Shown here: positions 26,848 to 35,926 of the stretch, piece by piece | Layout: each line of letters opens with the position of its first letter | How positions within the stretch are numbered: position 1 is the stretch's first letter | Origin: an uncultured Dysgonomonas sp. | Lineage (GTDB): Bacteria; Bacteroidota; Bacteroidia; Bacteroidales; Dysgonomonadaceae | Reading direction: 5' to 3' | DNA length: 64,000 nucleotides | NCBI RefSeq assembly: GCF_900079725.1 | Contig: NZ_LT599032.1 | Span: 4,460,054-4,524,053, forward strand | Translations under genes and position numbers: made by a program | Notes under the pieces: generated by a model | Databases searched by the model: none | Seen by the model: the letters and a program-made list of their open reading frames with translations, nothing else | Told to the model about the DNA's origin: nothing

Positions 26848-27228
26848 ATGGCAGAAAAGACAAGATACACAGACGAGGAATTGAACGAATTCCGTGATAT
26901 TATCCTTGAAAAGCTAAATAAAGCTAAGAAAGAATACGAAGAATTGAGAGCGGCTATAACAAATGCCGATGGTAATGATGTTACCGATACTTCTCCTACA
27001 TTTAAAGTGTTGGAAGAAGGAGCATCTACACTATCGAAGGAGGAAGCCGGCCGTTTGGCTCAACGCCAGATGAAGTTTATACAAAACTTGCAATCGGCAC
27101 TTATCCGTATCGAAAATAAAACATATGGTATTTGCCGCGAAACAGGTAAGTTGATACCAAAAGAACGTTTACGTGCTGTTCCTCATGCTACTTTAAGTAT
27201 CGAGGCTAAGAATAGCGGAGTAAAATAA
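26848..27228 (+). CDS. TraR/DksA-like protein with degenerate zinc finger
   Basis: 126 aa. An N-terminal coiled coil (LNEFRDIILEKLNKAKKEYEEL) is followed by a globular C-terminal segment in which YGICRETGKLIPKERLRAVPHATLS replaces the usual C-x2-C...C-x2-C finger. Only the first cysteine remains; the others are T, S and A. DksA proteins bind the RNA polymerase secondary channel and modulate transcription with ppGpp, so a related role is likely but unproven. It sits between ileS and lspA. A -7-like TATCTTTA at 26798-26805 may give it separate expression. Confidence 0.88.
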   Translation: MAEKTRYTDEELNEFRDIILEKLNKAKKEYEELRAAITNADGNDVTDTSPTFKVLEEGASTLSKEEAGRLAQRQMKFIQNLQSALIRIENKTYGICRETGKLIPKERLRAVPHATLSIEAKNSGVK

Positions 27229-27253
27229 TAAGAAATAAGCAGTAGATGAAAAG

Positions 27254-27300
27254 GAAGAAAAAATAGATTTAACGATATTTCTGTTTTTTCTTCGTTTTCT
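27254..27300 (+). terminator. Terminator-like hairpin after the dksA-like gene
   Basis: GAAGAAAAAA (27254-27263) pairs with TTTTTTCTTC (27284-27293) over a 20-nt loop, followed by more T-rich sequence. The weak A-T stem suggests partial readthrough into lspA. Confidence 0.5.
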
Positions 27301-27324
27301 TTACGGAACTAGTATATCAATTGT

Positions 27325-27951
27325 ATGGATAATAAAAATCGGGGGCTGATCGCAATATTAGTTATTGCATTAATTATAATTATAGACCAGGCATCCAAAA
27401 TCTGGGTAAAAACTCATATGTCTCTTTACGAGTCTATTGAGATTACCAGTTGGTTCAAGATTTATTTTGTGGAAAATCCCGGTATGGCTTTTGGCTGGAA
27501 GCTGGGAGGCAAATTATTCCTCTCCTTGTTTCGTATTGTGGCCATTTTCTTTATAGGCTATTATCTGTACAGATTAGTGAAGCAGGGTTATAAAAGCGGG
27601 TACATAGCATGTATTGCGCTTATCCTTGCAGGAGCATTCGGCAATATTATCGACAGTGTATTCTATGGGGAGATATTCTCCGCCAGTTATCAGGGGCATG
27701 TGGCATCGTTCGTATCGCTGGGGGAAGGCTATTCCAGCTGGCTTCACGGCAATGTTGTGGATATGCTTTACTTCCCGCTTATAAATGGAACATTCCCGTC
27801 ATGGTTCCCTGTATGGGGTGGTGAGGATTTTATCTTTTTCAGCCCTATATTTAATATTGCAGATTCTGCTATTACGGTCGGTATTTTTATACTTCTTATT
27901 TTCTATCGCAAGACATTATCAATATCTTTGGAGAAAAAAGATAAAGCCTGA
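27325..27951 (+). CDS. lspA: Lipoprotein signal peptidase (signal peptidase II)
   Basis: 208 aa inner-membrane aspartyl protease that cleaves prolipoprotein signals before the lipidated cysteine. Four hydrophobic helices are visible. The first conserved block is IIIIDQASKIWVKTHM, and FVENPGMAFGW is the usual N-x-G-x-A/(M)FG region. Catalytic aspartates lie in AGAFGNIIDSVFYG and FSPIFNIADSAITVG. It is longer than E. coli LspA because of an insertion around residues 118-160, common in Bacteroidetes. A lipoprotein gene starts 2 bp after its stop codon. Confidence 0.95.
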   Translation: MDNKNRGLIAILVIALIIIIDQASKIWVKTHMSLYESIEITSWFKIYFVENPGMAFGWKLGGKLFLSLFRIVAIFFIGYYLYRLVKQGYKSGYIACIALILAGAFGNIIDSVFYGEIFSASYQGHVASFVSLGEGYSSWLHGNVVDMLYFPLINGTFPSWFPVWGGEDFIFFSPIFNIADSAITVGIFILLIFYRKTLSISLEKKDKA

Positions 27952-27953
27952 TT

Positions 27954-28946
27954 ATGCAACAACGTACAGTCATTTATTTCATATTGGCTATAGTGGTACT
28001 CCTCTGCTCGTGCGGGAGAAGGCCTCGTTATGTCATGCATGAGGATAAAATGACAGATGTTCTGTATGATATACAACTTGCCCAAGCCATATATCGGAGC
28101 GGTTCGGATTTCAGTAATGATGAGAAGAAAGATGCTTTATTGAACGGAATACTTCAAAAGTATAATATTACACAGGCAGAGCTCGATTCTTCTTTGTTAT
28201 GGTATTCGGATAATATAGAGATATATAATACGATTAACGACTCAGTTGCTTCGCGTTTGAGGGCGGCAAGCAATGTAATGACATCGTCCCGCTCGAATGT
28301 TTTGGGCCGCGGTTATTCTAACTATCTGGTACCTCCCCTTTCTTATCTGAATGAGCAAACACCTACAATGTCATTCGATATAGATTCGAATAAGATAAAA
28401 ACAATCGATTTGCCTAAGTTCTCTTTAAGATTTGATGTGCAGGGCGTGAACTCATTGCAAAATGCAGAAGCCGCAGTCTTCTTTACATATAAAGATACAT
28501 TGGTGAAAACAATTGTACCTATAGCTGAGAACAGACGCTATATATTTTCAAAACCTCAGTTAGCTGATAGCCTGTTGAAAAATATATCCGGTTATGTGCA
28601 TGTGAAGAATAAGATAAAAGGTATATCGTCCGATGTTATATTATATAACATTTCATATATAGATTCAATAGCTGATATTAAGCCTGCATCGGAAGAAGTA
28701 TCGGATACTGCTCCTTTAGCACAGCCTGAGGATAAGCCGGAAATCACTACGGCTACAGATACTCAAATAAAACCTGATTTGTCGAATGATAAAATGGTGA
28801 CACCGCCACCTGTAACCAATTCTCGGAATAATGACAGGAAAATAGATAACTTACCTGTTGTATCGAGAGATAAGGTAAATCGAAATCCCTCAGTAAATAG
28901 AGGAAGAGACCTCAACTCTTCAAAAAAAGAAGAGGGGCTTAAATGA
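27954..28946 (+). CDS. DUF4296 lipoprotein
   Basis: 330 aa. The signal MQQRTVIYFILAIVVLLCSCGRR is a lipobox with lipidation at Cys near residue 20. The DUF4296 domain covers about residues 27-110: YVMHEDKMTDVLYDIQLAQAI and LQKYNITQAELDSSLLWYSDN are the family hallmarks. Residues 110-235 form a second conserved-looking region. The C-terminal 90 residues are low complexity, rich in D, T, P and N (with VSRDKVNRNPSVNRGRD). Function unknown. It follows lspA by 2 bp and overlaps the next ORF by 4 bp. Confidence 0.87.
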   Translation: MQQRTVIYFILAIVVLLCSCGRRPRYVMHEDKMTDVLYDIQLAQAIYRSGSDFSNDEKKDALLNGILQKYNITQAELDSSLLWYSDNIEIYNTINDSVASRLRAASNVMTSSRSNVLGRGYSNYLVPPLSYLNEQTPTMSFDIDSNKIKTIDLPKFSLRFDVQGVNSLQNAEAAVFFTYKDTLVKTIVPIAENRRYIFSKPQLADSLLKNISGYVHVKNKIKGISSDVILYNISYIDSIADIKPASEEVSDTAPLAQPEDKPEITTATDTQIKPDLSNDKMVTPPPVTNSRNNDRKIDNLPVVSRDKVNRNPSVNRGRDLNSSKKEEGLK

Positions 28947-29239
28947 AACGTTATTTCTCCCACTATACATTTATCTATCCGGATATTTATCTTCGAAATC
29001 ATGTTGTGGAGATAAGTGATGATATGAAGCAGATCAGCTTTTTTCCTTTCGACAGGGAAATAGAAAGGACTGAATTTTACTCAGGTTTACTTATCTTTAT
29101 TCCCGAAAATACCTCTGATAAAACAGACTTTATTATCTCAAAAGTAAAATCTGCTATGATAACGGCTGCAATCTATTCCGGCAATACCCATATTCAATCG
29201 GATACATGTTTTAACTTATACCACGAAGAAAATGTATGA
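28943..29239 (+). CDS. Small conserved-looking hypothetical protein
   Basis: 98 aa; family not recognised. MKRYFSHYTFIYPDIYLRNHVVEI begins with short beta-like strands, and there is no signal or membrane segment. The ATGA overlap with the DUF4296 gene (start codon inside its stop) argues that it is real and translationally coupled. In related genomes an amidohydrolase-type gene often occurs at this place (recalled, not checked), so it may be an N-terminal fragment or partner of that system. Confidence 0.65.
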   Translation: MKRYFSHYTFIYPDIYLRNHVVEISDDMKQISFFPFDREIERTEFYSGLLIFIPENTSDKTDFIISKVKSAMITAAIYSGNTHIQSDTCFNLYHEENV

Positions 29240-29310
29240 TTGTTTTAGGAGACTAACACCTCTTAAAATATAGAACATTCATATAATTTACTACCTTTAC
29301 ATATCAAATT

Positions 29311-29333
29311 AAGGTCACAGACCTATTTATTAC
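29311..29333 (-). repeat. 23-bp AGGTC-palindrome repeat, copy 1
   Basis: On the plus strand AAGGTCACAGACCT then ATTTATTAC. The core AGGTC-aca-GACCT is a 5-bp palindrome with a 3-nt centre. It lies in the 175-bp gap before the glycosyltransferase cluster, just downstream of a -7-like TACCTTTA (29292-29299). Its orientation relative to the next gene is opposite to that of the other three copies. Confidence 0.7.
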
Positions 29334-29414
29334 TTGTGTTATATGTAACAGCAACAATTAGCCAAAACTAAATAATGCTATATTGAATACAGTCTTTTAC
29401 TTAAATAGCTTTCG

Positions 29415-30599
29415 ATGAAAAGGATTCTATACTTCATGCCCTACCTGTCTTTTGAAAATAATGCCGGAAATATAACACGCGTCATATCTTTATTAAAGTA
29501 TTTTAAGCAGCGTAATTTTAAGGTTGATTATTACGGTATAAAGGACTGGTATAAATGGGAAGACGGGGATGATGAACGAATGATGAAATCCGGCTTGATA
29601 GATCGTTTATTCATTGCTTCAACTAAACCTTCTCAGCGTAAGTTTATGCAGCGGTTATTATATAAAGTTCCCGAATATTTTAAACGTAAATTGTATGGGA
29701 TAGATAATGAAGCTTTGAGCAATTATTCTACATGGTATGTATGCCAGCAATTTGAAAAGGTATTGAAAGAAAATGAATATGATTATATCGTTGTAAATTA
29801 TGCATGGTGGGCTTACCTTATTCGAGATAAGGCATTATTAAAAGGTGCACGTACGATTATTGATACACATGATTTATTGACAGTGAATCAATATCATTCC
29901 GAAAAGAAAGGTTTAGGGCGTACTTTTGAACAAGAGATAAAAAGAATGAGCCTTTTTGATGAGGTTTGGGCTGTATCAGTAGATGAATATTATATATTTT
30001 CTCAGTTTTTAGAAAATACGATTCGCTTAGTTCCCAATATATCTTTGTCTAATATAGATAGTTACACTGTGGCATCTGATAAGAAACCAAAGTATGATTT
30101 GGTTTATGTTGCAAGTGATAATCACTGGAATCAAGATTCAGCCAGATGGTTTTTTACCGAAGTTTATCCTTTATTACCTACCGATATAACTATGTGTGTG
30201 ATAGGCAGGATTACAGAATATATCAAAGAGGGGTATCCTAATGTAACAAAAATCAGGTTTATAGAGGATCTGGGGAGTGCCTATGCAGATTCTAAGATTT
30301 CCATTTGCCCGATGCTGGGTGGTTCAGGGATAAAACTGAAGGTGATAGAAGCGATGTCGTTCGGTTTACCTGTAGTCTGCACATTGAGAGGAATAGATGG
30401 ATTGCCGAATAAAATAAATAATGGATGTCTTGTGAGCTTGAATGCCGGAGAATTTGCCTCAAATATCCGGAAACTGCTTGATAACGAAGCATTATACAAA
30501 GAGCAAAGCAAGCAAGGTTATGATTTATACAAAGCCTATTTTAATCCGTCTGTAAGGTATAAACAGTTGGATGAGATCTTCGGGGTAGATATTAAATAA
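29415..30599 (+). CDS. Glycosyltransferase, GT4-like
   Basis: 394 aa GT-B fold glycosyltransferase, first gene of the surface-glycan cluster. The N-terminal domain starts RILYFMPYLSFENNAGNITRVISLLKYF. The C-terminal donor domain shows KYDLVYVASDNHWNQDSARWFF and the retaining-GT motif region SICPMLGGSGIKLKVIEAMSFGLPVVCT, where E-x7-like acidic residues bind the sugar nucleotide. Donor and acceptor are unknown. The second gene begins 9 bp downstream. Confidence 0.87.
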   Translation: MKRILYFMPYLSFENNAGNITRVISLLKYFKQRNFKVDYYGIKDWYKWEDGDDERMMKSGLIDRLFIASTKPSQRKFMQRLLYKVPEYFKRKLYGIDNEALSNYSTWYVCQQFEKVLKENEYDYIVVNYAWWAYLIRDKALLKGARTIIDTHDLLTVNQYHSEKKGLGRTFEQEIKRMSLFDEVWAVSVDEYYIFSQFLENTIRLVPNISLSNIDSYTVASDKKPKYDLVYVASDNHWNQDSARWFFTEVYPLLPTDITMCVIGRITEYIKEGYPNVTKIRFIEDLGSAYADSKISICPMLGGSGIKLKVIEAMSFGLPVVCTLRGIDGLPNKINNGCLVSLNAGEFASNIRKLLDNEALYKEQSKQGYDLYKAYFNPSVRYKQLDEIFGVDIK

Positions 30600-30608
30600 A
30601 TATTACGT

Positions 30609-31697
30609 ATGAAGCTTAAAATTAATATTATACTTCCTTATTTTGGCTCGCGTGCCGGTGGTGGTTTAAAAGTGATGTATGAATATGCTACACGATTATC
30701 TAATCGCGGACATGATATTGTTATATACAATAGCATAAAGACAAACTATGGAAAAGACTATGATAAATCGGATTTTGCATTAAAATACAAGTGTTTTATA
30801 AAAAGCCTGAAAGGCAGGGAGCGTCCCAAATGGTTCGATCTGCCGGATAATGTAAAGTGTAAAATGATCTCTTATGTATCGAATGATTATATTCGCGATG
30901 CGGATATCTGTATTTCCACCTGGTGGGCTACAGCTCACCATATTGCTGAGTTGAATCCATCGAAAGGGATTAAGTTTAATTTTATTCAGGGCTATGAAAC
31001 GATAATGACATCAGAGTCTGAAGATTTTGTCCATGATTCGTATAAGTTACCATTGATTCAAGTAGTCATTTCGCCTTATTTGTTTGATATTGTTTCACCT
31101 TATGCCCGGTATCAGGTCGAAATTATTCCTAACGCTTTAGACTTGAGTATCTACGAATTAGCCAATCCTATTGAAAACAGGAATAATAGAACTCTGATAA
31201 TGAGATATCTTAGCCTGAAATATAAGGCGTGCCAATATGGGGTAGCTGCATTTGTGGAACTGAAGAATAAGTATCCGGATTTGGAAGTTATCATGTTCAG
31301 TTCCGAAAAGAAACCGGAGTTTATACCCGATTGGGTAGCATATTATTATGACAGGAAAGACATTATTCCTTTATATAATGAAGCTGCTATATATGTAGCG
31401 ACAAGTATAACCGAAGGGTGGCATTTACCTCCTATGGAGGCAATGGCATGTGGCTGTGCATGCGTGTGTACAGATATTCCGGCCCACCTTACATATATGG
31501 TTAACGGTGAAAATGCATTGTTGGTGAAACCTGAAGATGTAGATGGCCTTGTGGATAAAATAAGCTACCTGATAGATAATCCAGAGGAAAGAATTCAATT
31601 AGCGAAGCGGGCAAATCAGTCAATTAAAAAATATGATTGGGAATGTTCGGTCGATCAGATGGAAGCCCTGTTTCATAAATATATGAATAAAAAATAA
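30609..31697 (+). CDS. Glycosyltransferase family 4 protein
   Basis: 362 aa retaining GT-B enzyme. The N-terminus INIILPYFGSRAGGGLKVMYEYATRL carries the glycine-rich acceptor-side loop. The donor domain contains YVATSITEGWHLPPMEAMACGCACVCTDIPAH, a good GT4 E-x7-E motif. Residues 100-190 (STWWATAHHIAELNPSKGIKFNFIQGYE) resemble rhamnosyl- or mannosyltransferases of O-antigen loci. It is followed after 6 bp by a GT2 gene in the same operon. Confidence 0.9.
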   Translation: MKLKINIILPYFGSRAGGGLKVMYEYATRLSNRGHDIVIYNSIKTNYGKDYDKSDFALKYKCFIKSLKGRERPKWFDLPDNVKCKMISYVSNDYIRDADICISTWWATAHHIAELNPSKGIKFNFIQGYETIMTSESEDFVHDSYKLPLIQVVISPYLFDIVSPYARYQVEIIPNALDLSIYELANPIENRNNRTLIMRYLSLKYKACQYGVAAFVELKNKYPDLEVIMFSSEKKPEFIPDWVAYYYDRKDIIPLYNEAAIYVATSITEGWHLPPMEAMACGCACVCTDIPAHLTYMVNGENALLVKPEDVDGLVDKISYLIDNPEERIQLAKRANQSIKKYDWECSVDQMEALFHKYMNKK

Positions 31698-31703
31698 AAG
31701 ATA

Positions 31704-32669
31704 ATGAAGGATTACAATCCTATCGTAAGCGTCATTATACCCAATTATAATCATTCCAGATATTTGAAGCGGAGGATAGACAGCGTGCTGAATCAAACAT
31801 ATCGGGATTTTGAGGTAATTATACTAGACGATTGCTCAACAGATAATAGCGTTGAAATTATTCGGGAATATCTGTCTTCGGATAAGTTTTCGCAAATGGT
31901 GGTGAATGAAAAAAACTCCGGATCTACATTTTTGCAATGGGAAAAAGGCTTAAGCCTTGCCCGGGGAAAATACATATGGATTGCTGAAAGTGACGACTAT
32001 GCCGATCCCGCTTTTTTGGAAACACTTATTAGCTTGCTGGAGAAGACTCCGGGTAGTAGTGTGGCATACAGCTATTCTTATCTGGTAGATGAAAATGGGC
32101 ATATCTTGCCAGAGGATTGGGACCGCAGTCATTGGACAAATTATAAAGTGAAAATATTTGAAGGGAAAGACTTTGCTAAAGGGTGGATGTTATTTAATAA
32201 TACTATATATAATACAAGTATGGGGGTATTCCGCAAAGATGCATTCGAGAAGATCGGTAAACGCTATACAGAATATAAATATAGCGGGGATTGGTATTTT
32301 TGGAACAGGTTGTGTCTGGAAGGTAAAGTTATAAGGTCTTGCGACAAGCTTAATTATTACCGTCAGCATACAGAAAAAGTAACATCAAAAGCAGATTTAG
32401 AAGGCTTAGGTTTTATAGAATCGAAATATACAGTAGATGACCTTATTAAGCAGTTATCTTTGACTTCAATACAAAGGACTGTAGTGATAGGCTGGTTCAT
32501 AAAACGTATTGTAAGCTCAACGCTTTTTAAAAATAACGAAGTTAAAAAGAACATTCTGAAAGATGTAATGTCATATTTTAAATGTGGAATGTCTTCTCTG
32601 TATATCTATAAATTAGATAAACGTCTGAACTTTTCTTCATTGAATATTAAGAAAAACAGACGCTTATAA
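31704..32669 (+). CDS. Glycosyltransferase family 2 protein (paralogue A)
   Basis: 321 aa inverting GT-A enzyme. The nucleotide-sugar site shows VSVIIPNYNHSRYLKRRIDS, VIILDDCSTDNS and the DxD-equivalent IAESDDYADP; the acceptor region has FRKDAFEKIGKRY. It is a clear paralogue of the gene at 34061-35020, sharing motif order, length and an almost identical C-terminus (LNFSSLNIKKNR). The two copies flank one GT4 gene, which suggests a duplication within the cluster. It is transcribed with its neighbours. Confidence 0.92.
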   Translation: MKDYNPIVSVIIPNYNHSRYLKRRIDSVLNQTYRDFEVIILDDCSTDNSVEIIREYLSSDKFSQMVVNEKNSGSTFLQWEKGLSLARGKYIWIAESDDYADPAFLETLISLLEKTPGSSVAYSYSYLVDENGHILPEDWDRSHWTNYKVKIFEGKDFAKGWMLFNNTIYNTSMGVFRKDAFEKIGKRYTEYKYSGDWYFWNRLCLEGKVIRSCDKLNYYRQHTEKVTSKADLEGLGFIESKYTVDDLIKQLSLTSIQRTVVIGWFIKRIVSSTLFKNNEVKKNILKDVMSYFKCGMSSLYIYKLDKRLNFSSLNIKKNRRL

Positions 32670-32754
32670 ATCCGGGCTAATGATTTTTTGTTATTATTAT
32701 CGTATGATTCGCATCGGTGAGTTTTTAATAAACTAAAGAATAAGATAAAATATT

Positions 32755-34080
32755 ATGATAAAGTTATTGATATTGACACCATACATACCCTATCCTATAA
32801 ATTCGGGAGGGAATCAGGGCTTTTTCCAGTTAGTGGACAGACTCCGGGCGTATGTTGATGTATCAATCATTATTCCTTGCGTCGAATCAGATTCGGATGC
32901 GATGAAAGCAATAAGGAAGTTATGGGCAAATGTAAATTTCTACTTTTACCATTTAGATGCCAGGGGTGAATCTGAAGCAGAAAGCACTCTTTCATTTAAG
33001 ATACTATCGAAGATAAAGGCCTCGGTAGACAGGAAATTGCAGCGTAGATTAAAGAAAGCAGACTCCGGCGATTTGATCTGGTCTAATTCGATCTTAAAAT
33101 TTAATTCATCGGAGTTAAACGAAGGGTATATTAATTTTGTATATGAAGTGATTCATTCAAACGAATTTGACTTGATACAAGTCGATTTTTTTGGACTTAT
33201 TGATATTGTGAATATCTTACCCGAAGATATAAAGAAGGTTTTCATTCACCATGAGATAAGGTATGTAAGGGCTTATCAGGAACTCAATTTATTGCAGAAC
33301 CCTAAGCCTGTCGCTTACTATTTATTCAATTCTTTGAAAAAATATGAGATTGGAAACCTGAATGCTTATGATGCCATCGTTGCTATGACCGATGTAGACA
33401 AAGCAAAGTTGTCGGATGTATTGAGGAGCGATATCAAAATAGCTACCTCTCCCGCAATAGTAGAGGTGAAAGATTTTGAAATATCGGAAGCGTTTCAATT
33501 CAAAAATAAACTCATTTATCTGGGAGGAAGTGAACATACTCCCAATCTGGATGCTGTGGACTGGTTTCTGAACAATTGCTGGGGCGAAGTTAGAAAGGTG
33601 AAGCCCGAACTGGAATTGCATATTATAGGACAATGGAATTCCAAATTGAAAACATTTTATGCAGAAAAGTTTGAGAATATTCTATTCAGAGGGTTTGTGG
33701 AAGACCTATCTGAAGAATTATCAGGAGCCATAATGATAGTGCCTTTGCGTATTGGCAGTGGGGTAAGGATTAAGATACTGGATGCAATAAGCAAAGGTGT
33801 ACCTATTATATCTACGAGCATAGGGGCGGAAGGTATAATGCTGAACGATAAGGAAGATTGTTTTATTGCTGATAACAATGAGGCTTTCATCGAAGCTGTT
33901 TTAACCTTGACAGGTGATAATAATTTGTGTAATGACTTTCGCTTAAATGCCCGGAAGAAGATGGAACTAAGAGAGACTCCTGATGAGTTGGCATTAAGAA
34001 GATTGCATATTTATGAAGAGATATTAGGTTTGCCATACACTCAAAAGATATCAGATAAAAATGTTATTACCAAAGGTTAG
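32755..34080 (+). CDS. Glycosyltransferase family 4 protein
   Basis: 441 aa GT-B enzyme, longer than its neighbours. The N-terminus LILTPYIPYPINSGGNQGFFQLVDRL is the typical PxPxxSGG loop of this group, and VFIHHEIRYVRAYQELNLL follows mid-protein. The donor domain contains LIYLGGSEHTPNLDAVDWFL and the MIVPLRIGSGVRIKILDAIS segment seen in GT4 proteins of the PssA/ExpE type. An 85-bp gap precedes it, the largest within the cluster. Its last 20 bp overlap the start of the next GT2 gene. Confidence 0.9.
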   Translation: MIKLLILTPYIPYPINSGGNQGFFQLVDRLRAYVDVSIIIPCVESDSDAMKAIRKLWANVNFYFYHLDARGESEAESTLSFKILSKIKASVDRKLQRRLKKADSGDLIWSNSILKFNSSELNEGYINFVYEVIHSNEFDLIQVDFFGLIDIVNILPEDIKKVFIHHEIRYVRAYQELNLLQNPKPVAYYLFNSLKKYEIGNLNAYDAIVAMTDVDKAKLSDVLRSDIKIATSPAIVEVKDFEISEAFQFKNKLIYLGGSEHTPNLDAVDWFLNNCWGEVRKVKPELELHIIGQWNSKLKTFYAEKFENILFRGFVEDLSEELSGAIMIVPLRIGSGVRIKILDAISKGVPIISTSIGAEGIMLNDKEDCFIADNNEAFIEAVLTLTGDNNLCNDFRLNARKKMELRETPDELALRRLHIYEEILGLPYTQKISDKNVITKG

Positions 34081-35020
34081 TGTTATTATCCCCAATTATA
34101 ATCATTCGCAATACTTAAAACAGCGGATAGAAAGTGTTCTGAACCAGACCTGTCAGGATTTTGAACTGATTATACTCGATGATTGCTCTACCGACAACAG
34201 CCGTAATATTATTGATGTGTATGCAGCTAACGAAAAGGTGTCCCATACTGTATATAATGAGGTAAATACAGGCTCTACCTTTGCTCAGTGGCAAAAAGGG
34301 TTCTCTCTGGCTCGTGGAGAATATATCTGGATAGCAGAAAGTGATGATTATTCGGAACTTACCTTTTTAGAGAAGCTAGTTCCTTTACTGGAGGCTAATC
34401 CGGATTGTAATGTCGCTTTTTGTTGTTCCTATGCAGTGGATGGAAATGGAGATATATTACTTGATGACTGGGACAGAAATAGGGAAGAAAGATATACTGT
34501 AAACAAATTTGATGGAAGAGCCTTTGTTAAAGGGCGGATGCTATTTAATAACAGTATTTACAATGCCAGTATGACGCTTTTCAGAAAGTCAGTCTTGGAT
34601 AAGATTGGAAATCAGTATGCAGAGTACAGATATTGTGGCGACTGGTTTTTCTGGAATCGTGTATGCCTGCAAGGCGAAGTAATCAGGTACTGTGATAAAC
34701 TCAATTATTTCAGGCAGCATTCGAATAAGGCTACGCCGAGAGCTAAGTCGGAGGGGCTGATTTTTACTGAAGGAAAATATGTTATTGAGGATATCTCGCG
34801 GAATTTACACCTGGGTTCTTTGCAAAGTTCTATCATTAAAGGACGGTTTTTGAAACGGATTGTAGCCTCGAAGGAGTTTAAGTCATTAGAAGTGAAAAAA
34901 AAAGTCTTGAAAGAGGTCGAAGATTATCTCGGGTGTGGACGATTTTCCATTTTCCTTTATGGCTTGGATAAATTGTTGAATTTCTCATCATTGAATATAA
35001 GAAAGAACAGGTATCTATGA
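34061..35020 (+). CDS. Glycosyltransferase family 2 protein (paralogue B)
   Basis: 319 aa inverting GT-A enzyme, paralogue of the protein at 31704-32669. It has VSVIIPNYNHSQYLKQRIES, LIILDDCSTDNS and IAESDDYSE as donor-site motifs and ends LNFSSLNIRKNRYL, nearly the same as paralogue A. The start codon lies 20 bp inside the preceding GT4 gene, and its stop overlaps the next ATG (ATGA), so translation is coupled on both sides. Divergence in the acceptor half suggests a related but different linkage. Confidence 0.92.
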   Translation: MLLPKVSVIIPNYNHSQYLKQRIESVLNQTCQDFELIILDDCSTDNSRNIIDVYAANEKVSHTVYNEVNTGSTFAQWQKGFSLARGEYIWIAESDDYSELTFLEKLVPLLEANPDCNVAFCCSYAVDGNGDILLDDWDRNREERYTVNKFDGRAFVKGRMLFNNSIYNASMTLFRKSVLDKIGNQYAEYRYCGDWFFWNRVCLQGEVIRYCDKLNYFRQHSNKATPRAKSEGLIFTEGKYVIEDISRNLHLGSLQSSIIKGRFLKRIVASKEFKSLEVKKKVLKEVEDYLGCGRFSIFLYGLDKLLNFSSLNIRKNRYL

Positions 35021-35835
35021 AGAATAATAAACCAAAAGTATCTCTTATAATTGCCACATATAACTGGCCGTCGGCTTTAGATTTATGCCTTTCTAGTGTA
35101 GCGTCACAGACCATCTTACCGGATGAGGTAATAATTGCTGATGACGGTTCTAAAGAAGCTACTACAACATACATACAAGAGATAAGTATGAATTTTCCTT
35201 GTCCTGTGGTTCATGTCTGGCACGAAGATATCGGATTCAGGCTTACTGTTATACGAAATAAGGCAATTGTAAAAGCAACAGGAAATTATATTATTCAGAT
35301 TGACGGCGATGTGATACTGAACAAACACTTTATTGCGGATCACCTGGCAATGGCACAGGATGGATGCTTTGCTACAGGTAGCCGTATTATGATGACGCAG
35401 GATTTAAGTCAGGATCTGTTGAAGAAGAAATCTGTAGTATTAAGCCCTTTTACCAAAGGTTTAAGAAATAAGCTGAATGCCTGCAGGTCTTCTTTATTTG
35501 CCCATTATTTTCGTTTCAGGTATAAAAAAGACAGTCCCCATTATATAAAAGGATGCAATATGGCATTCTGGAAAAAGGATTTACTCGCTGTGAATGGTTA
35601 CAATGAGGATATGACAGGGTGGGGGTATGAAGATAATGAGATCTCGGCCCGGCTTATAAATTCGGGAATAAGGAAACAATACCTCAAATTTTACGGTATC
35701 GTTTATCATATCTATCATCCGCTTAGCAGCCATGACAGGGAAACGATAAATGCCGATATGTTTAATAATGCAGTAGAAAATAAGGCCGTTTGGTGTGAAA
35801 ACGGATTGAATAAGTATTTGGATAGAGAAAAATAA
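35017..35835 (+). CDS. Glycosyltransferase family 2 protein with galactosyltransferase-like C-terminus
   Basis: 272 aa GT-A enzyme. The N-terminal GT2 half shows VSLIIATYNWPSALDLCLSS, EVIIADDGSKE and YIIQIDGDVIL (DxD). The C-terminal half has IKGCNMAFWKKDLLAVNGYNED with MTGWGYEDNEISARLINSG, the Glyco_transf_7C (chondroitin polymerase/galactosyltransferase-like) signature. It is the last plus-strand gene of the cluster and converges on a GT4 gene across a 91-bp gap. Confidence 0.92.
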   Translation: MKNNKPKVSLIIATYNWPSALDLCLSSVASQTILPDEVIIADDGSKEATTTYIQEISMNFPCPVVHVWHEDIGFRLTVIRNKAIVKATGNYIIQIDGDVILNKHFIADHLAMAQDGCFATGSRIMMTQDLSQDLLKKKSVVLSPFTKGLRNKLNACRSSLFAHYFRFRYKKDSPHYIKGCNMAFWKKDLLAVNGYNEDMTGWGYEDNEISARLINSGIRKQYLKFYGIVYHIYHPLSSHDRETINADMFNNAVENKAVWCENGLNKYLDREK

Positions 35836-35926
35836 TTTTCAGCTTTAATAAGGAATTTAATCTGAGGATTATCTATCTGCTGTTTTTATACTGAAATTTT
35901 TTAGGTTAAAAATCTTATTTTTTTAC

